From RU20A sp042610495 (GTDB taxonomy: Bacteria > Pseudomonadota > Alphaproteobacteria > Rhizobiales > Rhizobiaceae), in assembly GCF_042610495.1 (NCBI RefSeq), contig NZ_JBHGAP010000001.1, positions 1,612,001-1,676,000 on the forward strand: a DNA stretch of 64,000 bases, written 5' to 3'. The notes under the pieces are model-generated. The model saw nothing but the letters and a program-made list of their open reading frames with translations. It had not been told where the DNA came from and did not search any database. This document shows, piece by piece, positions 16,874-26,016 of the stretch. Positions within the stretch are counted from its first letter, which is position 1; each line of letters opens with the position of its first letter. A program made the translations under genes and the position numbers.

Positions 16874-17866
16874 TCAGACGATCAACCGCCAGACGAGCGC
16901 AGCGACAAGACCGGCAAACAGGATCAGCCCGACCGTGCCGTTGAGCCGGAAAAGCGCTAGGCAGTCGGCGGGATCGCGGATGTCGAGCACCAGGATCTGC
17001 CATGCGAGCATGACGGCCGCGACAAGAAGCGCCACCCAGGCCAACAAGCCGGCGTTGCCGGCAAGAAAGGCCAGCACCAGGAACAGCACCGCGCCGCCGT
17101 AAATGGCAGCAAGCCAGGGCCGTGGGCGGTCACCGAAACGCCGCGCCGTGGAGCGCACGCCGACCAGGGCATCATCCTCCCGGTCCTGATAGGCGTAGAT
17201 CGTGTCATAACCGATGGTCCAGAGGATTGCGGCGACATAGAGCAGCACCGGTGCGGCATCGAGCCGACCGAAAGCCGCTGCCCACCCCATGAGCGCCCCC
17301 CAGGAGAAGGCAAGCCCGAGCACAAGCTGCGGCCAGTCGGTCACGCGTTTGGCGAAGGGATAGGCAGCCACCACCACCAGCGAAGCGATGCCGAGCGCAA
17401 TGGAAAACCCGTTGAACTGCAGAAGCACGACGAGCCCGACCAGCGCCTGCAGCGCCATGAACACGAAAGCCGCCTTCCGCTCGATCCGTCCCGATGGCAG
17501 CGGCCGCGACCGCGTGCGTGCCACCGCCATGTCGATGCGGTGATCGACGAGATCATTATAGGTGCAACCCGCGCCCCGCATGGCGATCGCGCCGATAAGG
17601 AAGAGCACGAGATGCCAGGCATAGGTGCCGAGAGCCACCGGCCCCACCGCAGCCTGCGCCCCGGCCGCCAGCGTCGCCGACCAGAGGCAGGGCCAAAGCA
17701 GGAGCTGCCAGCCGATCGGTCGATCCCAGCGGGCAAGCTGCGCATGCGGCCAGAGGCTGCGCGGCAGCACCCGATAGACCCAGTTCTGCGAGGGGGCATC
17801 GGCCACGCGGCCGGTGTCGGGTGCGGCAGCGCTGCCGGTTGCAGTGTCTGAACGAGATGTCATCAT
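16874..17866 (-). CDS. ubiA: 4-hydroxybenzoate polyprenyltransferase UbiA
   Basis: Inner-membrane prenyltransferase of ubiquinone synthesis, joining 4-hydroxybenzoate to the polyprenyl tail. At 330 aa it has eight to nine hydrophobic segments. The first Asp motif is NDLVDHRID (with TRSRPLPSG after it) and the second is YAYQDREDD. The N-terminal 30 residues before WVYRVLPRSLWP are poorly conserved, and starts at 17866 and 17863 are both possible behind AAGGGGC. The likely polyprenyl donor enzyme is encoded at 26017-27033. It is divergent from purD. Confidence 0.95.
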   Translation of the reverse strand: MMTSRSDTATGSAAAPDTGRVADAPSQNWVYRVLPRSLWPHAQLARWDRPIGWQLLLWPCLWSATLAAGAQAAVGPVALGTYAWHLVLFLIGAIAMRGAGCTYNDLVDHRIDMAVARTRSRPLPSGRIERKAAFVFMALQALVGLVVLLQFNGFSIALGIASLVVVAAYPFAKRVTDWPQLVLGLAFSWGALMGWAAAFGRLDAAPVLLYVAAILWTIGYDTIYAYQDREDDALVGVRSTARRFGDRPRPWLAAIYGGAVLFLVLAFLAGNAGLLAWVALLVAAVMLAWQILVLDIRDPADCLALFRLNGTVGLILFAGLVAALVWRLIV

Positions 17867-18095
17867 GCCCCTTGATTGCCGCGCGGCGCGCGCAGGGTCA
17901 AGACGGGCGCGATCACCGCGTTGACGCAGTCTGGCGGCAATCGACGCGATTGCGCGGACGGGGTGTGAGCGGTCGGCGCCGCGTTTCCTCTGCCACCGGA
18001 TTTTTCCTTGACCTCCAACGCCCCGGCCCTTAACCGCAGCCTGTCGACCGCAAGGGGCGGAAACGGCGATGACGATGGTCGAATGGGGGTGTACG

Positions 18096-19361
18096 ATGAA
18101 GGTTCTCTTGATCGGTTCGGGTGGACGCGAACATGCGCTGGCCTGGAAGCTCCGGCAGTCGCCGCTCCTGACCGCGCTCTACGCCGCCCCCGGCAATCCG
18201 GGGATTGCTGAGGAAGCCACGCTCGTTTCCCTGGATATCGACAATCACGACGCCGTCATTGCCTTCTGCAAGGAGACCGCGATCGAGTTCGTCGTGGTCG
18301 GCCCCGAGGCCCCGCTGGTGGCCGGCATTGCCGACAGGCTGCGTGAGGCCGGCATCGCCGTCTTCGGCCCATCGAAGGCCGCCGCGCAGCTGGAAGGCTC
18401 CAAGGGGTTCACCAAGGACATCTGCGCCCGCTACAACATCCCGACCGGCGCCTATCGCCGCTTTTCCGACGCGGCTTCGGCCCGCGCCTATGTCGAGGCA
18501 GAAGGCGCACCCATCGTCATCAAGGCCGATGGTCTTGCGGCGGGCAAGGGCGTGACGGTCGCCATGACCGTTGATGAAGCGCTGGCCGCCATCGACGACT
18601 GCTTTGCCGGCGCCTTCGGCGCAGCCGGCGCCGAAGTGGTGATCGAAGCCTTTCTCGACGGCGAGGAAGCAAGCTTCTTCTGCATCACCGATGGAAAGGC
18701 GGCGCTGCCGCTGGCGTCTGCCCAGGACCACAAGCGGGTGGGCGACGGCGACACCGGTCCGAACACCGGTGGCATGGGCGCCTATTCCCCCGCCCCTGTC
18801 ATGACCGACGAGATGATCGCCCGGACGATGGCCGAGATCATCGAGCCGACCATTGCCGGCATGGCCGACAGCGGCCACCCCTTCTCGGGCGTGCTTTTCG
18901 CCGGCGTGATGATCACCGCCAAGGGACCGGAGCTCATCGAATACAACGTCCGCTTCGGCGATCCGGAATGTCAGGTGCTGATGATGCGGCTGAAGAGCGA
19001 TCTCCTGCCAATCCTGCACGCTGCCGCGACCGGTCGCCTCGCCGACATGGCAGCCGAATGGCGCGACGACGCCGCCCTGACTGTGGTCGTCGCCTCCAAG
19101 GGCTATCCTGCGGCCTACGACAAGGGCCAGCCGATTGCCGGCCTGCCTGCTGATACCGAACGCGCCAAGGTGTTCCACGCCGGCACCGCGCTGAAGGATG
19201 GGAAACTGGTGGCAACCGGCGGGCGCGTCCTCAATGTCACCGCGCTGGGAACCAGCGTCAAAGACGCCCGTGATGCGGCCTACGAGGCCGTCGCGGCCGT
19301 GCGCTTCGAAAACGGCTTCACGCGCTCCGACATCGGCTGGCGGGCCATCGACCGGCAATAG
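18096..19361 (+). CDS. purD: Phosphoribosylamine-glycine ligase PurD
   Basis: Second step of purine synthesis: ATP-dependent ligation of glycine to phosphoribosylamine (421 aa). It is an ATP-grasp enzyme with MKVLLIGSGGREHALAWKL at the N terminus, SKGFTKDICARYNIPT, IVIKADGLAAGKGV, the family signature RFGDPECQ and the substrate loop TGPNTGGMGAYSP. ATG 18096 has GGGGGT upstream; the earlier in-frame ATG at 18069 adds nine non-homologous residues. It is transcribed alone, divergent from ubiA. Confidence 0.97.
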   Translation: MKVLLIGSGGREHALAWKLRQSPLLTALYAAPGNPGIAEEATLVSLDIDNHDAVIAFCKETAIEFVVVGPEAPLVAGIADRLREAGIAVFGPSKAAAQLEGSKGFTKDICARYNIPTGAYRRFSDAASARAYVEAEGAPIVIKADGLAAGKGVTVAMTVDEALAAIDDCFAGAFGAAGAEVVIEAFLDGEEASFFCITDGKAALPLASAQDHKRVGDGDTGPNTGGMGAYSPAPVMTDEMIARTMAEIIEPTIAGMADSGHPFSGVLFAGVMITAKGPELIEYNVRFGDPECQVLMMRLKSDLLPILHAAATGRLADMAAEWRDDAALTVVVASKGYPAAYDKGQPIAGLPADTERAKVFHAGTALKDGKLVATGGRVLNVTALGTSVKDARDAAYEAVAAVRFENGFTRSDIGWRAIDRQ

Positions 19362-19638
19362 AAACGCGTGCAACAGCATGCTGCCTGACCCGGGATTCAC
19401 GCGGCATGCTGTAGGATCCTGCTTTTGCAGCTCTTTTCCTGAAACAGCGATACGCTTCTAGGTGACATGCCCGAAGGTTCGAAACCCATCGAGCCCAGAT
19501 TTCCCGCACTGACGCCACGACGAGCGGGATCGGGGATGCCTCCGCTCTCGCGCGAAACGGGAAGACGTTAACCATTTCTCCTGACCGGACCGTAAGATTT
19601 AGCGGGTACGCTCTCCCCCTGATATGGAGAGTTGTTTC

Positions 19639-20184
19639 ATGCGTTCCGTGCTCATGTCCGCCCTGTTGCTTGGCGCCGGCCCTGCCGCTGCAAGCTCGAT
19701 CGAGCTCATCACCACCGGCCCGTCATCGGACACGGCCGGAAGCGTTGAAACCATCACCTGCGCCCAGTGCGTTTCGCTTCCAAAGAAGGAAACGGCGAGC
19801 GCCTATCAGGTTCCGACGGTTCAGCCGGGCACGGAGCGTCGCGAAATCCGCACCGTCAACGGGCAGCTGAAAATGCTGCGCACCGAGGCCTGGCTCGGCG
19901 GCTCGCCGGTCACCTTCGTCAGCGCGCTGCCGCCGGACCTTTTCCGCGGCGTGGACAGCACCACCGGCGGCTCGCTCGCGGCGGCTGCCACGACCACCGC
20001 CGGCACGCTCGTTGCCGCCGGCGGCGTCGATACGACCGCGCAGACCGCATCCGTTGGCGCGACCGAGCCGGGCAAGCCCGTCGAGACAGCGACGGCCGGC
20101 CTGACCGATAGCGGGCCGACGACCACGCCCGAAGTCCAATCACAGGTTTTTGATCCGTCGACCCTCGAACTCAGGGTAAACTGA
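19639..20184 (+). CDS. Small secreted protein, possibly HPE1-like
   Basis: A 181-aa protein with a Sec signal peptide (MRSVLMSALLLGAGPAAASS, cleavage near 19-20). The mature part starts SIELITTGPSSDTAGSVETI and carries a CAQC pair. A Thr/Ala/Gly-rich low-complexity region (about residues 105-155) precedes a conserved-looking end, VFDPSTLELRVN. I associate this layout with rhizobial proteins labelled 'plant virulence effector HPE1-like', but the name is from memory and the function is unknown. ATG 19639 follows GGAGAG by 8 nt; 19624 is an alternative. The hairpin at 20255 follows. Confidence 0.66.
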   Translation: MRSVLMSALLLGAGPAAASSIELITTGPSSDTAGSVETITCAQCVSLPKKETASAYQVPTVQPGTERREIRTVNGQLKMLRTEAWLGGSPVTFVSALPPDLFRGVDSTTGGSLAAAATTTAGTLVAAGGVDTTAQTASVGATEPGKPVETATAGLTDSGPTTTPEVQSQVFDPSTLELRVN

Positions 20185-20254
20185 CCTCTCGAAAGCATAC
20201 CCGGACAAAAGGCTACCCTGCGGCCGACCGTCCGGGCTCTCGCCGGGAGCGAAA

Positions 20255-20294
20255 GAAGGCGTCTCCGAGAGAAGCGGAGGCGCCTTCGGTTTTT
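20255..20294 (+). terminator. Rho-independent terminator
   Basis: GAAGGCGTCTCCG pairs with CGGAGGCGCCTTC (one mismatch) around a 7-nt loop, followed by GGTTTTT. It terminates the secreted-protein gene and lies 100 bp from the end of the convergent radical SAM gene. Confidence 0.88.
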
Positions 20295-20394
20295 GGTGAA
20301 CCGCATCGCTCCCGTTCCGCTGCGCGCCGGAAATCCGGTGCCCGCAAGCCCTTTCCTCCAAACGTGCCCAGGCCATCCTGCCCGTCCACCCGTA

Positions 20395-21552
20395 TCAGAG
20401 CAAAGACAGCTGCACCCCGTGCCCGCGCGGCGGCACGAAGAGCTCGCAGTTCAGCTGCCGCTTCGCCAGATTGAGCGCCAGGCGCTTGGCGGCGAGTTCG
20501 AAGCGGCGGCCGATCTGCCAGGCATAGGGCCCTGCCCCCTTCATGCGCTTGCCGAATTCCGCATCGTAATCCTTGCCACCGCGCATGGAGCGCACCAGCG
20601 ACATGACATGGCGATAGCGGTCGGGATATTCCCGCAGCAGCCAGTCGCGGAAGAGCGGACTGACTTCCAGCGGCAGGCGCAGCAGCACATAGCTGGCCTC
20701 GGTGGCGCCGGCCGCCTTCGCGGCCTCCAGCACGCGCTCGATCTCGTGATCGTTCAGCGCCGGAATGATCGGCGAAACGAGAACGCCGGCAGGAATGCCG
20801 GCCTCCGTCACCTGCCGGATCGCCTCCAGCCGCTTTGACGGCGTCGAGGCGCGCGGCTCCATGCTGCGGGCAAGCTTCCGGTCGAGCGTGGTGACGGACA
20901 GGCCGACACGGGCCAACCCCTTCTCCGCCATGGGAGCGAGAATGTCGATGTCGCGGGTCACCAGCGCCGATTTTGTCACGATCATCACCGGATGGTGGGC
21001 ATCGCGCAAAACTTCGAGCACCTGCCGCATGATGCGCCATTCCCGCTCGATCGGCTGATAGGGATCCGTATTCGTGCCGATTGCGATCGGCCTGGGCTTG
21101 TAGCCGGGCTTGGCCAGTTCCCGCTCCAGCAGCTTGGCCGCATCCGGCTTGGCAAACAGCTTCGCCTCGAAATCGAGCCCGGCCGAAAGCCCCATATAGG
21201 CGTGGGTCGGCCGCGCGAAACAATAGATGCAGCCATGCTCGCAGCCCCGATAGGGATTGACCGAGCGGTCGAAGGGAATGTCGGGACTGTCGTTGCGCGC
21301 AATGATGCTGCGCGGCTTTTCCACCTGCACCTCGGTGCGGAATGGCGGAAGCTCTTCCAGCGTCTGCCAGCCATCGTCAAAGGCCTCGCGCGAGACCGGC
21401 TCGAAACGACCGCTGGGGTTGAGCCCGGCGCCACGCCCGCGCCGGCGGTCGACCTCGATGCGTGCACCCGAGCGCTCCACCAGCGCATCGGCCACATCTG
21501 CCCGGTGGCCGGGAGCAAGCGCGCCCTGCCTGAGTTCACTCAGCTCTGCCAT
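20395..21552 (-). CDS. Radical SAM protein, PA0069 family
   Basis: A 385-aa iron-sulfur enzyme of unknown reaction. The cluster-binding motif is CEHGCIYC (CxxxCxxC), preceded by DRSVNPYRG, which is characteristic of the PA0069 subgroup. Downstream segments IGTNTDPYQPIER and VTKSALVTRDIDIL belong to the SAM-binding barrel. ATG 21552 has GGAGAGG upstream and lies shortly before the divergent gene at 21756. The C terminus (NCELFVPPRGHGVQLSLL) is typical of the family. Some relatives are annotated as photolyase-like in error. Confidence 0.9.
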   Translation of the reverse strand: MAELSELRQGALAPGHRADVADALVERSGARIEVDRRRGRGAGLNPSGRFEPVSREAFDDGWQTLEELPPFRTEVQVEKPRSIIARNDSPDIPFDRSVNPYRGCEHGCIYCFARPTHAYMGLSAGLDFEAKLFAKPDAAKLLERELAKPGYKPRPIAIGTNTDPYQPIEREWRIMRQVLEVLRDAHHPVMIVTKSALVTRDIDILAPMAEKGLARVGLSVTTLDRKLARSMEPRASTPSKRLEAIRQVTEAGIPAGVLVSPIIPALNDHEIERVLEAAKAAGATEASYVLLRLPLEVSPLFRDWLLREYPDRYRHVMSLVRSMRGGKDYDAEFGKRMKGAGPYAWQIGRRFELAAKRLALNLAKRQLNCELFVPPRGHGVQLSLL

Positions 21553-21755
21553 GGATCCTCTCCGATCCGCCGGCCCCATGGCCGGCATCCGGTGACGCTT
21601 TATCTAGCGCGAGAATGAGAACATTGCAAGAACAAACTATCAGAGGGGATGTTGCGCTGCCCGGTCTGGCCGTGCCGTTAACGGCGTTAAAAGCGCTTTC
21701 ATCAATGCAGCCGCTGCCATGTGGCGTTTTGGTGTGCGATGCGATACGAAACCTT

Positions 21756-22280
21756 ATGCTGAGTGTGTTGATCGAGATTTTGGACGACGAGGCGGAGCTG
21801 GCAGCGACGCTGACAGTGCTCGTGGCCGGCGCCGTGGAAGGTCTGGTCAGCGATGTCGTGATCCTCGATCGCGGCTCGAAGGACGGCAGTTCGGCCGTGG
21901 CCGATGCGGCCGGCTGCCTGTTTCTCACAGATACGACGCTTGCAGACGCCGTTGGCCGCACGCGCGGCGAATGGCTGCTGATGCTGGAACCCGGCGCCCG
22001 CCCCATGGGCCGCTGGGTGGAAGAGATGGCCGAGCATATGGCGCTTGGTGGCGGCCCCGTCCGGCTGACACCGGCACGCCAGCTTCGCCGTTCGCTTATT
22101 GCCCGCCTCTTCAGCCGCCCGGCCGCCCTTGAGCATGGCTGCCTGCTGCGCAAGAGCGAGGCGCTGCGCCTTGCCACCCATGGCCGCACGCCCAGCGAAC
22201 TTGCCGCCTTGAGCGGCGCGAAACGCATGCGAACCGAAATTGCCCCCGCCTGGGTAGCGCGGCGTCAGCACGGCCGGTGA
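21756..22280 (+). CDS. Glycosyltransferase-2-like protein, shortened
   Basis: A 174-aa protein resembling the N-terminal half of family 2 glycosyltransferases. SVLIEILDDEAELAATLTVL and SDVVILDRGSKDGSSAVADA match the nucleotide-sugar-binding first beta-alpha units, with the acidic residue in 'LDRGSKDGS'. GEWLLMLEPGARP then occupies the place of the usual DxD strand but has only a Glu. The acceptor-binding half is lacking, so activity is doubtful. ATG 21756 was chosen because homology-like sequence starts there; the upstream frame to 21615 is not family-like. It has no linked polysaccharide genes. Confidence 0.65.
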   Translation: MLSVLIEILDDEAELAATLTVLVAGAVEGLVSDVVILDRGSKDGSSAVADAAGCLFLTDTTLADAVGRTRGEWLLMLEPGARPMGRWVEEMAEHMALGGGPVRLTPARQLRRSLIARLFSRPAALEHGCLLRKSEALRLATHGRTPSELAALSGAKRMRTEIAPAWVARRQHGR

Positions 22281-22454
22281 ATGCCGCGGGACAGGCCCGA
22301 TCGGCAAACGCCCCCGTCCGGCCCTCAAGGCGCTCGGATCGCTCGTCGATCTGGCAGAATGAAACAACATCCCGTCGACCCCGGCTTCACGCCGGCCGGA
22401 TGATGCGTCAGGGTCAAAACCTCTCAGGACAAGTATTCGGATCGGGTTTTGACC

Positions 22455-23000
22455 CTAACCGCCACGCTTCAGGTGTTCGTCCAGCCGCGGCATGATTTCC
22501 ACGAAATTGCAGGGGCGGTGCCGATAGTCGAACTGCGGCTTCAGCACCCCTTCCCACGCATCGCGGCAGGCGCCGGGCGAGCCGGGCAGCACGAAGACGA
22601 AGGTCGCACCGATCAGGCCGGCGGTCGCGCGCGACTGCACGGTGGAGGTCCCGATCTTCTCATAGGAGAGGCGATGGAACACGACGGAAAAGCCTTCCAT
22701 GCGCTTGTCGAACAGCGGCTCGATCGCGTCCGGCGTCACGTCGCGTCCGGTAAAGCCCGTACCGCCCGTCGTGACCACCACATCCACGATACCCGCCTCG
22801 ATCCAGCCGGTGACAGTCCGGACGATGGCCGCCTTGTCGTCGGGCACGATCGCGCGTGCGGCCAGCTGGTGGCCTTCGCCTTCGATAAGCGAGGCAAGCG
22901 TATCTCCGGAGCGGTCGTCGGCCACCGTGCGCGTGTCGGACACGGTCAGAACGGCGAACCGGACCGGGACGAAGGGTCTGTCGGGGTCAAGCCGGGGCAT
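22455..23000 (-). CDS. moaB: Molybdenum cofactor biosynthesis protein MoaB
   Basis: Adenylyltransferase-fold protein of molybdopterin synthesis (181 aa). The MoaB/MogA motifs are TVSDTRTVADDRSGDTL near the N terminus, TTGGTGFTGRDVTPDA in the middle and VFVLPGSPGACRDAW near the end, the latter forming the molybdopterin-binding pocket. The start ATG 23000 lies inside the last 14 bp of ispE, suggesting translational coupling. The longer frame reaching 23660 overlaps ispE and is rejected. No other moa genes are nearby. Confidence 0.94.
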   Translation of the reverse strand: MPRLDPDRPFVPVRFAVLTVSDTRTVADDRSGDTLASLIEGEGHQLAARAIVPDDKAAIVRTVTGWIEAGIVDVVVTTGGTGFTGRDVTPDAIEPLFDKRMEGFSVVFHRLSYEKIGTSTVQSRATAGLIGATFVFVLPGSPGACRDAWEGVLKPQFDYRHRPCNFVEIMPRLDEHLKRGG

Positions 23001-23940
23001 GGCCTGTTCCTTTCGTGTGGCAGGGCTGGACATACCAGCTCGGGAAATCGGCGGCAAACCGCGCGGCCGCCCTGTCCCGGGCATGATCATCCTCGAAGAT
23101 CCCGAAACAGGTGGCCCCCGAGCCCGACATCCTGACAAGCCGCGCTCCGGCTGCGGCAAGGGCCGCGAGCACGGTATCGATGACAGGTTCGAGCGCGCGC
23201 GCCGGCGGCTCCAGATCATTGCGCATGCCGGCAAGGGCGGCAAGCCAGTCCGACGCGCCTGCCGCCGCGGAAGGCATGACGAGTGGCGGATTGTTCTTGT
23301 CGCTGAGGCGGCGGAAGATTGCCGGCGTGGAAACGCCGACCAGCGGATTGACGAGAAGCACGGAAAGGCCGGGCAGATCAGGAAGCGGCGTGATGCCCTC
23401 GCCAATGCCGGTGATAAGAGCAGGCACGCCGGAGAGGCACATGGGCACGTCGGCACCGAGCGACAGGGCAAGCGCCGCCATGTCCGGATGAGACGCCGCA
23501 GACGGGATCGCGAAGTGACGACCGAGCCCCCAGAGATCCCACAACAGGGCGAGCGCAGCCGCCGCATCGGCCGAACCGCCGCCGATACCGGACTGTACCG
23601 GCAGGTTCTTCGCAAGATGAAGATGCACGGGCCCGGCAGGCAGCCCATGCCCGGCCGCAAGCGCCCTCAGCCCGTCGCGCGCCTTCAGCACCAGATTGCC
23701 TTCGACACCCGCCGCGCCAAGTGGCACGAGAGAGGCAAACGGCCCGCTGACGGTAAAACGGTCGGCCTCCGCCGGCGTCACGCCGACCCGGTCGCCGGCA
23801 TCCGCGAAAGTCACGATGCTTTCCAGGAGGTGGTAGCCATCGGCCCGCTGGCCGACGACATGAAGCGCCAGATTGATCTTGGCCGGCGCCAGACGGGTCA
23901 GTGCCATGTCCGGCAGAGCACCCGCAGGGCCTTCAGCCAT
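22987..23940 (-). CDS. ispE: 4-diphosphocytidyl-2-C-methyl-D-erythritol kinase IspE
   Basis: GHMP kinase of the non-mevalonate isoprenoid pathway. LAPAKINLALHVVGQRADGYHLL is the conserved N-terminal block, and NLPVQSGIGGGSADAAAAL is the ATP-binding glycine-rich loop. The C-terminal RLVRMSGSGATCFGIF closes the fold. The start is uncertain: ATG 23940 is given, ATG 23907 and GTG 23988 are alternatives, and none has a convincing ribosome-binding site. It lies between the TPR gene (stop at 24008) and moaB (14-bp overlap) in one run. Confidence 0.92.
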   Translation of the reverse strand: MAEGPAGALPDMALTRLAPAKINLALHVVGQRADGYHLLESIVTFADAGDRVGVTPAEADRFTVSGPFASLVPLGAAGVEGNLVLKARDGLRALAAGHGLPAGPVHLHLAKNLPVQSGIGGGSADAAAALALLWDLWGLGRHFAIPSAASHPDMAALALSLGADVPMCLSGVPALITGIGEGITPLPDLPGLSVLLVNPLVGVSTPAIFRRLSDKNNPPLVMPSAAAGASDWLAALAGMRNDLEPPARALEPVIDTVLAALAAAGARLVRMSGSGATCFGIFEDDHARDRAAARFAADFPSWYVQPCHTKGTGHAPA

Positions 23941-24007
23941 GGCCACCGGCAGGCCCGCCTGCCGGTCCACCCATGTGTCCGCCGTCACCGCTCCGCTCCG
24001 GGGCGGA

Positions 24008-25840
24008 TCAGGACTTCTTGCCGGTCGCCACGTCGGCTTCCGGCTCCTTCTTCGGCTGCACGCCGTTGCCGGCATCGGCAGCCGGGATCGTGTTGTCGAG
24101 CGGCGGCAGGCCGTTGTCGATCTTGGCCTGGATCTTCGGGATCTCCGTCGGCTCCGGCTTCAGTTCCAGCGCCTGACGCCACTGGAACGTCGCTTCCAGC
24201 TTGCGGCCGACACGCCAGTAGGCGTCCCCCAGATGGTCGTTGATCGTCGGGTCGCCAGCCATCAGCTCGGCAGCACGCTCCAGTTCCACCACAGCCTCGT
24301 CGAACTTGCCGAGGCGGAAATAGGCCCAGCCGAGCGAATCGACGATGTAGCCGTCATCCGGCTTCAGCTCTACGGCTTTGCGGATCATGTTCATGGCCTC
24401 GTCGAGGTTCATGTTCATGTCCACCCAGGAATAACCGAGATAGTTCAATACCTGGGCCTGGTCGGGATTGAGCTCCAGCGCCTTCTTGAAGTTCGGCTCG
24501 GCCTTCGGCCATTCCTTCAGACGTTCATAGGCGATGCCGCGCTGGAAGAAGATCGTCCAGTCACTGCGCTGCGGCGTCGGACCGATGGCCTCGGCGGCGC
24601 GATCATAGAGCGCACCCATGGCCTTGTAGTCCTTGGCATCCGACAACACGCTGCCGAGCGCCAGATAGCTGCGCATGTTCTTCGGATCCTGGTCGATCAG
24701 GGCCTGCAAATGCGTCTTGGCTTCATCGACGCGGCCGACGGAGGCGAGGCTGAGGCCGAGCTGAAGCTCCGACAGGCGACGCATGGGCGAATCGTCCGGC
24801 ACCTGCCGGTAAAGCGCCACGGCCTGCTCCGGCTTCTTCAGCGTCTCGGCAATGCCGCCGAGCATGATCAGGATGTCGGCGCTGTCGGGGTCGAGCGCCC
24901 GCGCCGTCTGGAGATAGAGCGTGACGATATCTTCGGCACCGCCACGGTTCAGCGCTGCGGCGACGGCAAACAGCACGGATGCCGCACCGTCGGCAGGCGT
25001 TGCCACCTGCTGCACCTGCTTCTCACCCTTTTCGATGCTGGCACGCAGCGCATCGAGAGGCGTGTAATTGTTGACGACGCCCTCGCCGACGGCAATCGTG
25101 TCGAGCGCCTTCTGCTTGTTGCCCGCATTCGCCTCGAGGCGAGCCAGCGCAAAGACGGCGCGCATGAAGGTATCCGGCGCGCCGCTCGCGCCATCGCGGT
25201 CGAGAATGGTGGTGTTCAGGCGGCTGCGCGCAGCATCCAGGTCACCCGCCTGCAGGGCGATGGTCCCGGAGACGTAATTCTTGAAGATGCCGAACCATTC
25301 CGGCCCCTCGAGCTTGTCGACGGCCGAAAGCGCCTGCTTGGTCTTGCCTTCGCCGGCAATGGCCCAGGCCTGCAGCAGGCCCGTCATCAGGCGGTCGAGG
25401 TCGTTCGGTCCCTCGTATTTCAGGATCTCGCCAGCCTTGCGGTAGTTCTTCGACTGGATGGCATCCACGCCGCGCACCATGGAGGTGATACGCTCGACGG
25501 AAGCATCCGACTTCAGCGTATCGGCCGACTCCACGGCCTTCTTGAAGTCACCGTTCATGAGATAGGTGATCATCAGTCGCTGGGCGATATCGGCATTGTC
25601 GGGCTGCAGCGCGAGCGCCTTGCGGTAGAGTTCCGTCGCCGTCACGAAGTCGCGGTCGATATCGGCCGTCCGGGCAGCGAGATACGCGCCCGAAAACGTG
25701 TTGACGTCGCGCGTCTCGAAGGTCACCTCGGCCTTCGGCTCGGCCGGCTTGTCTTCGGCTGAAACCACGGCGGCCCCAAGGCCCATGACCGCGATGATGG
25801 CCGCGCCGTTCAGGAGACGTAGAAAACGATCTTTCCGCAT
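24008..25840 (-). CDS. Exported tetratricopeptide repeat protein
   Basis: A 610-aa protein with an N-terminal signal or anchor (RFLRLLNGAAIIAVMGLGAA, cleavage near VVSAED). About a dozen TPR units follow. The clearest are at about 62-95 (ATELYRKALALQPDNADIAQ), 360-390, 440-470 (EPNFKKALELNPDQAQVLNY) and 475-540. The C terminus is charged and Pro-rich (PKKEPEADVATGKKS). Such proteins act as scaffolds in envelope or export processes; the specific partner is unknown. ATG 25840 has AAAGG 7 nt upstream. It heads the TPR-ispE-moaB run. Confidence 0.88.
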   Translation of the reverse strand: MRKDRFLRLLNGAAIIAVMGLGAAVVSAEDKPAEPKAEVTFETRDVNTFSGAYLAARTADIDRDFVTATELYRKALALQPDNADIAQRLMITYLMNGDFKKAVESADTLKSDASVERITSMVRGVDAIQSKNYRKAGEILKYEGPNDLDRLMTGLLQAWAIAGEGKTKQALSAVDKLEGPEWFGIFKNYVSGTIALQAGDLDAARSRLNTTILDRDGASGAPDTFMRAVFALARLEANAGNKQKALDTIAVGEGVVNNYTPLDALRASIEKGEKQVQQVATPADGAASVLFAVAAALNRGGAEDIVTLYLQTARALDPDSADILIMLGGIAETLKKPEQAVALYRQVPDDSPMRRLSELQLGLSLASVGRVDEAKTHLQALIDQDPKNMRSYLALGSVLSDAKDYKAMGALYDRAAEAIGPTPQRSDWTIFFQRGIAYERLKEWPKAEPNFKKALELNPDQAQVLNYLGYSWVDMNMNLDEAMNMIRKAVELKPDDGYIVDSLGWAYFRLGKFDEAVVELERAAELMAGDPTINDHLGDAYWRVGRKLEATFQWRQALELKPEPTEIPKIQAKIDNGLPPLDNTIPAADAGNGVQPKKEPEADVATGKKS

Positions 25841-26016
25841 AAGAAGCCTTTCTGGCCGCAACCCGCGCGGCGCCCGCGACGCGACTCATTCCAAAGCAAT
25901 GCGTCGGTATCGTGGTGAAGCATGACTTTTTTGCCGCATTGCCGCAAGGGTGTGAACCGTCGCACAGCAGTGCGCGGCCGCCCGACGCCGCCATATCACG
26001 CCTTCTGCCGCCCGGC

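Noticed and set aside
22699..24243. Plus-strand ORF of 514 codons over ispE and moaB
   Set aside because: Overlaps two genes with clear kinase and MoaB signatures on the minus strand; its own translation is Arg-rich and motif-free.
23873..25762. Plus-strand ORF of 629 codons
   Set aside because: Antisense to the TPR gene; high-GC codon structure keeps this frame open. The minus strand shows clear TPR motifs and a signal peptide.
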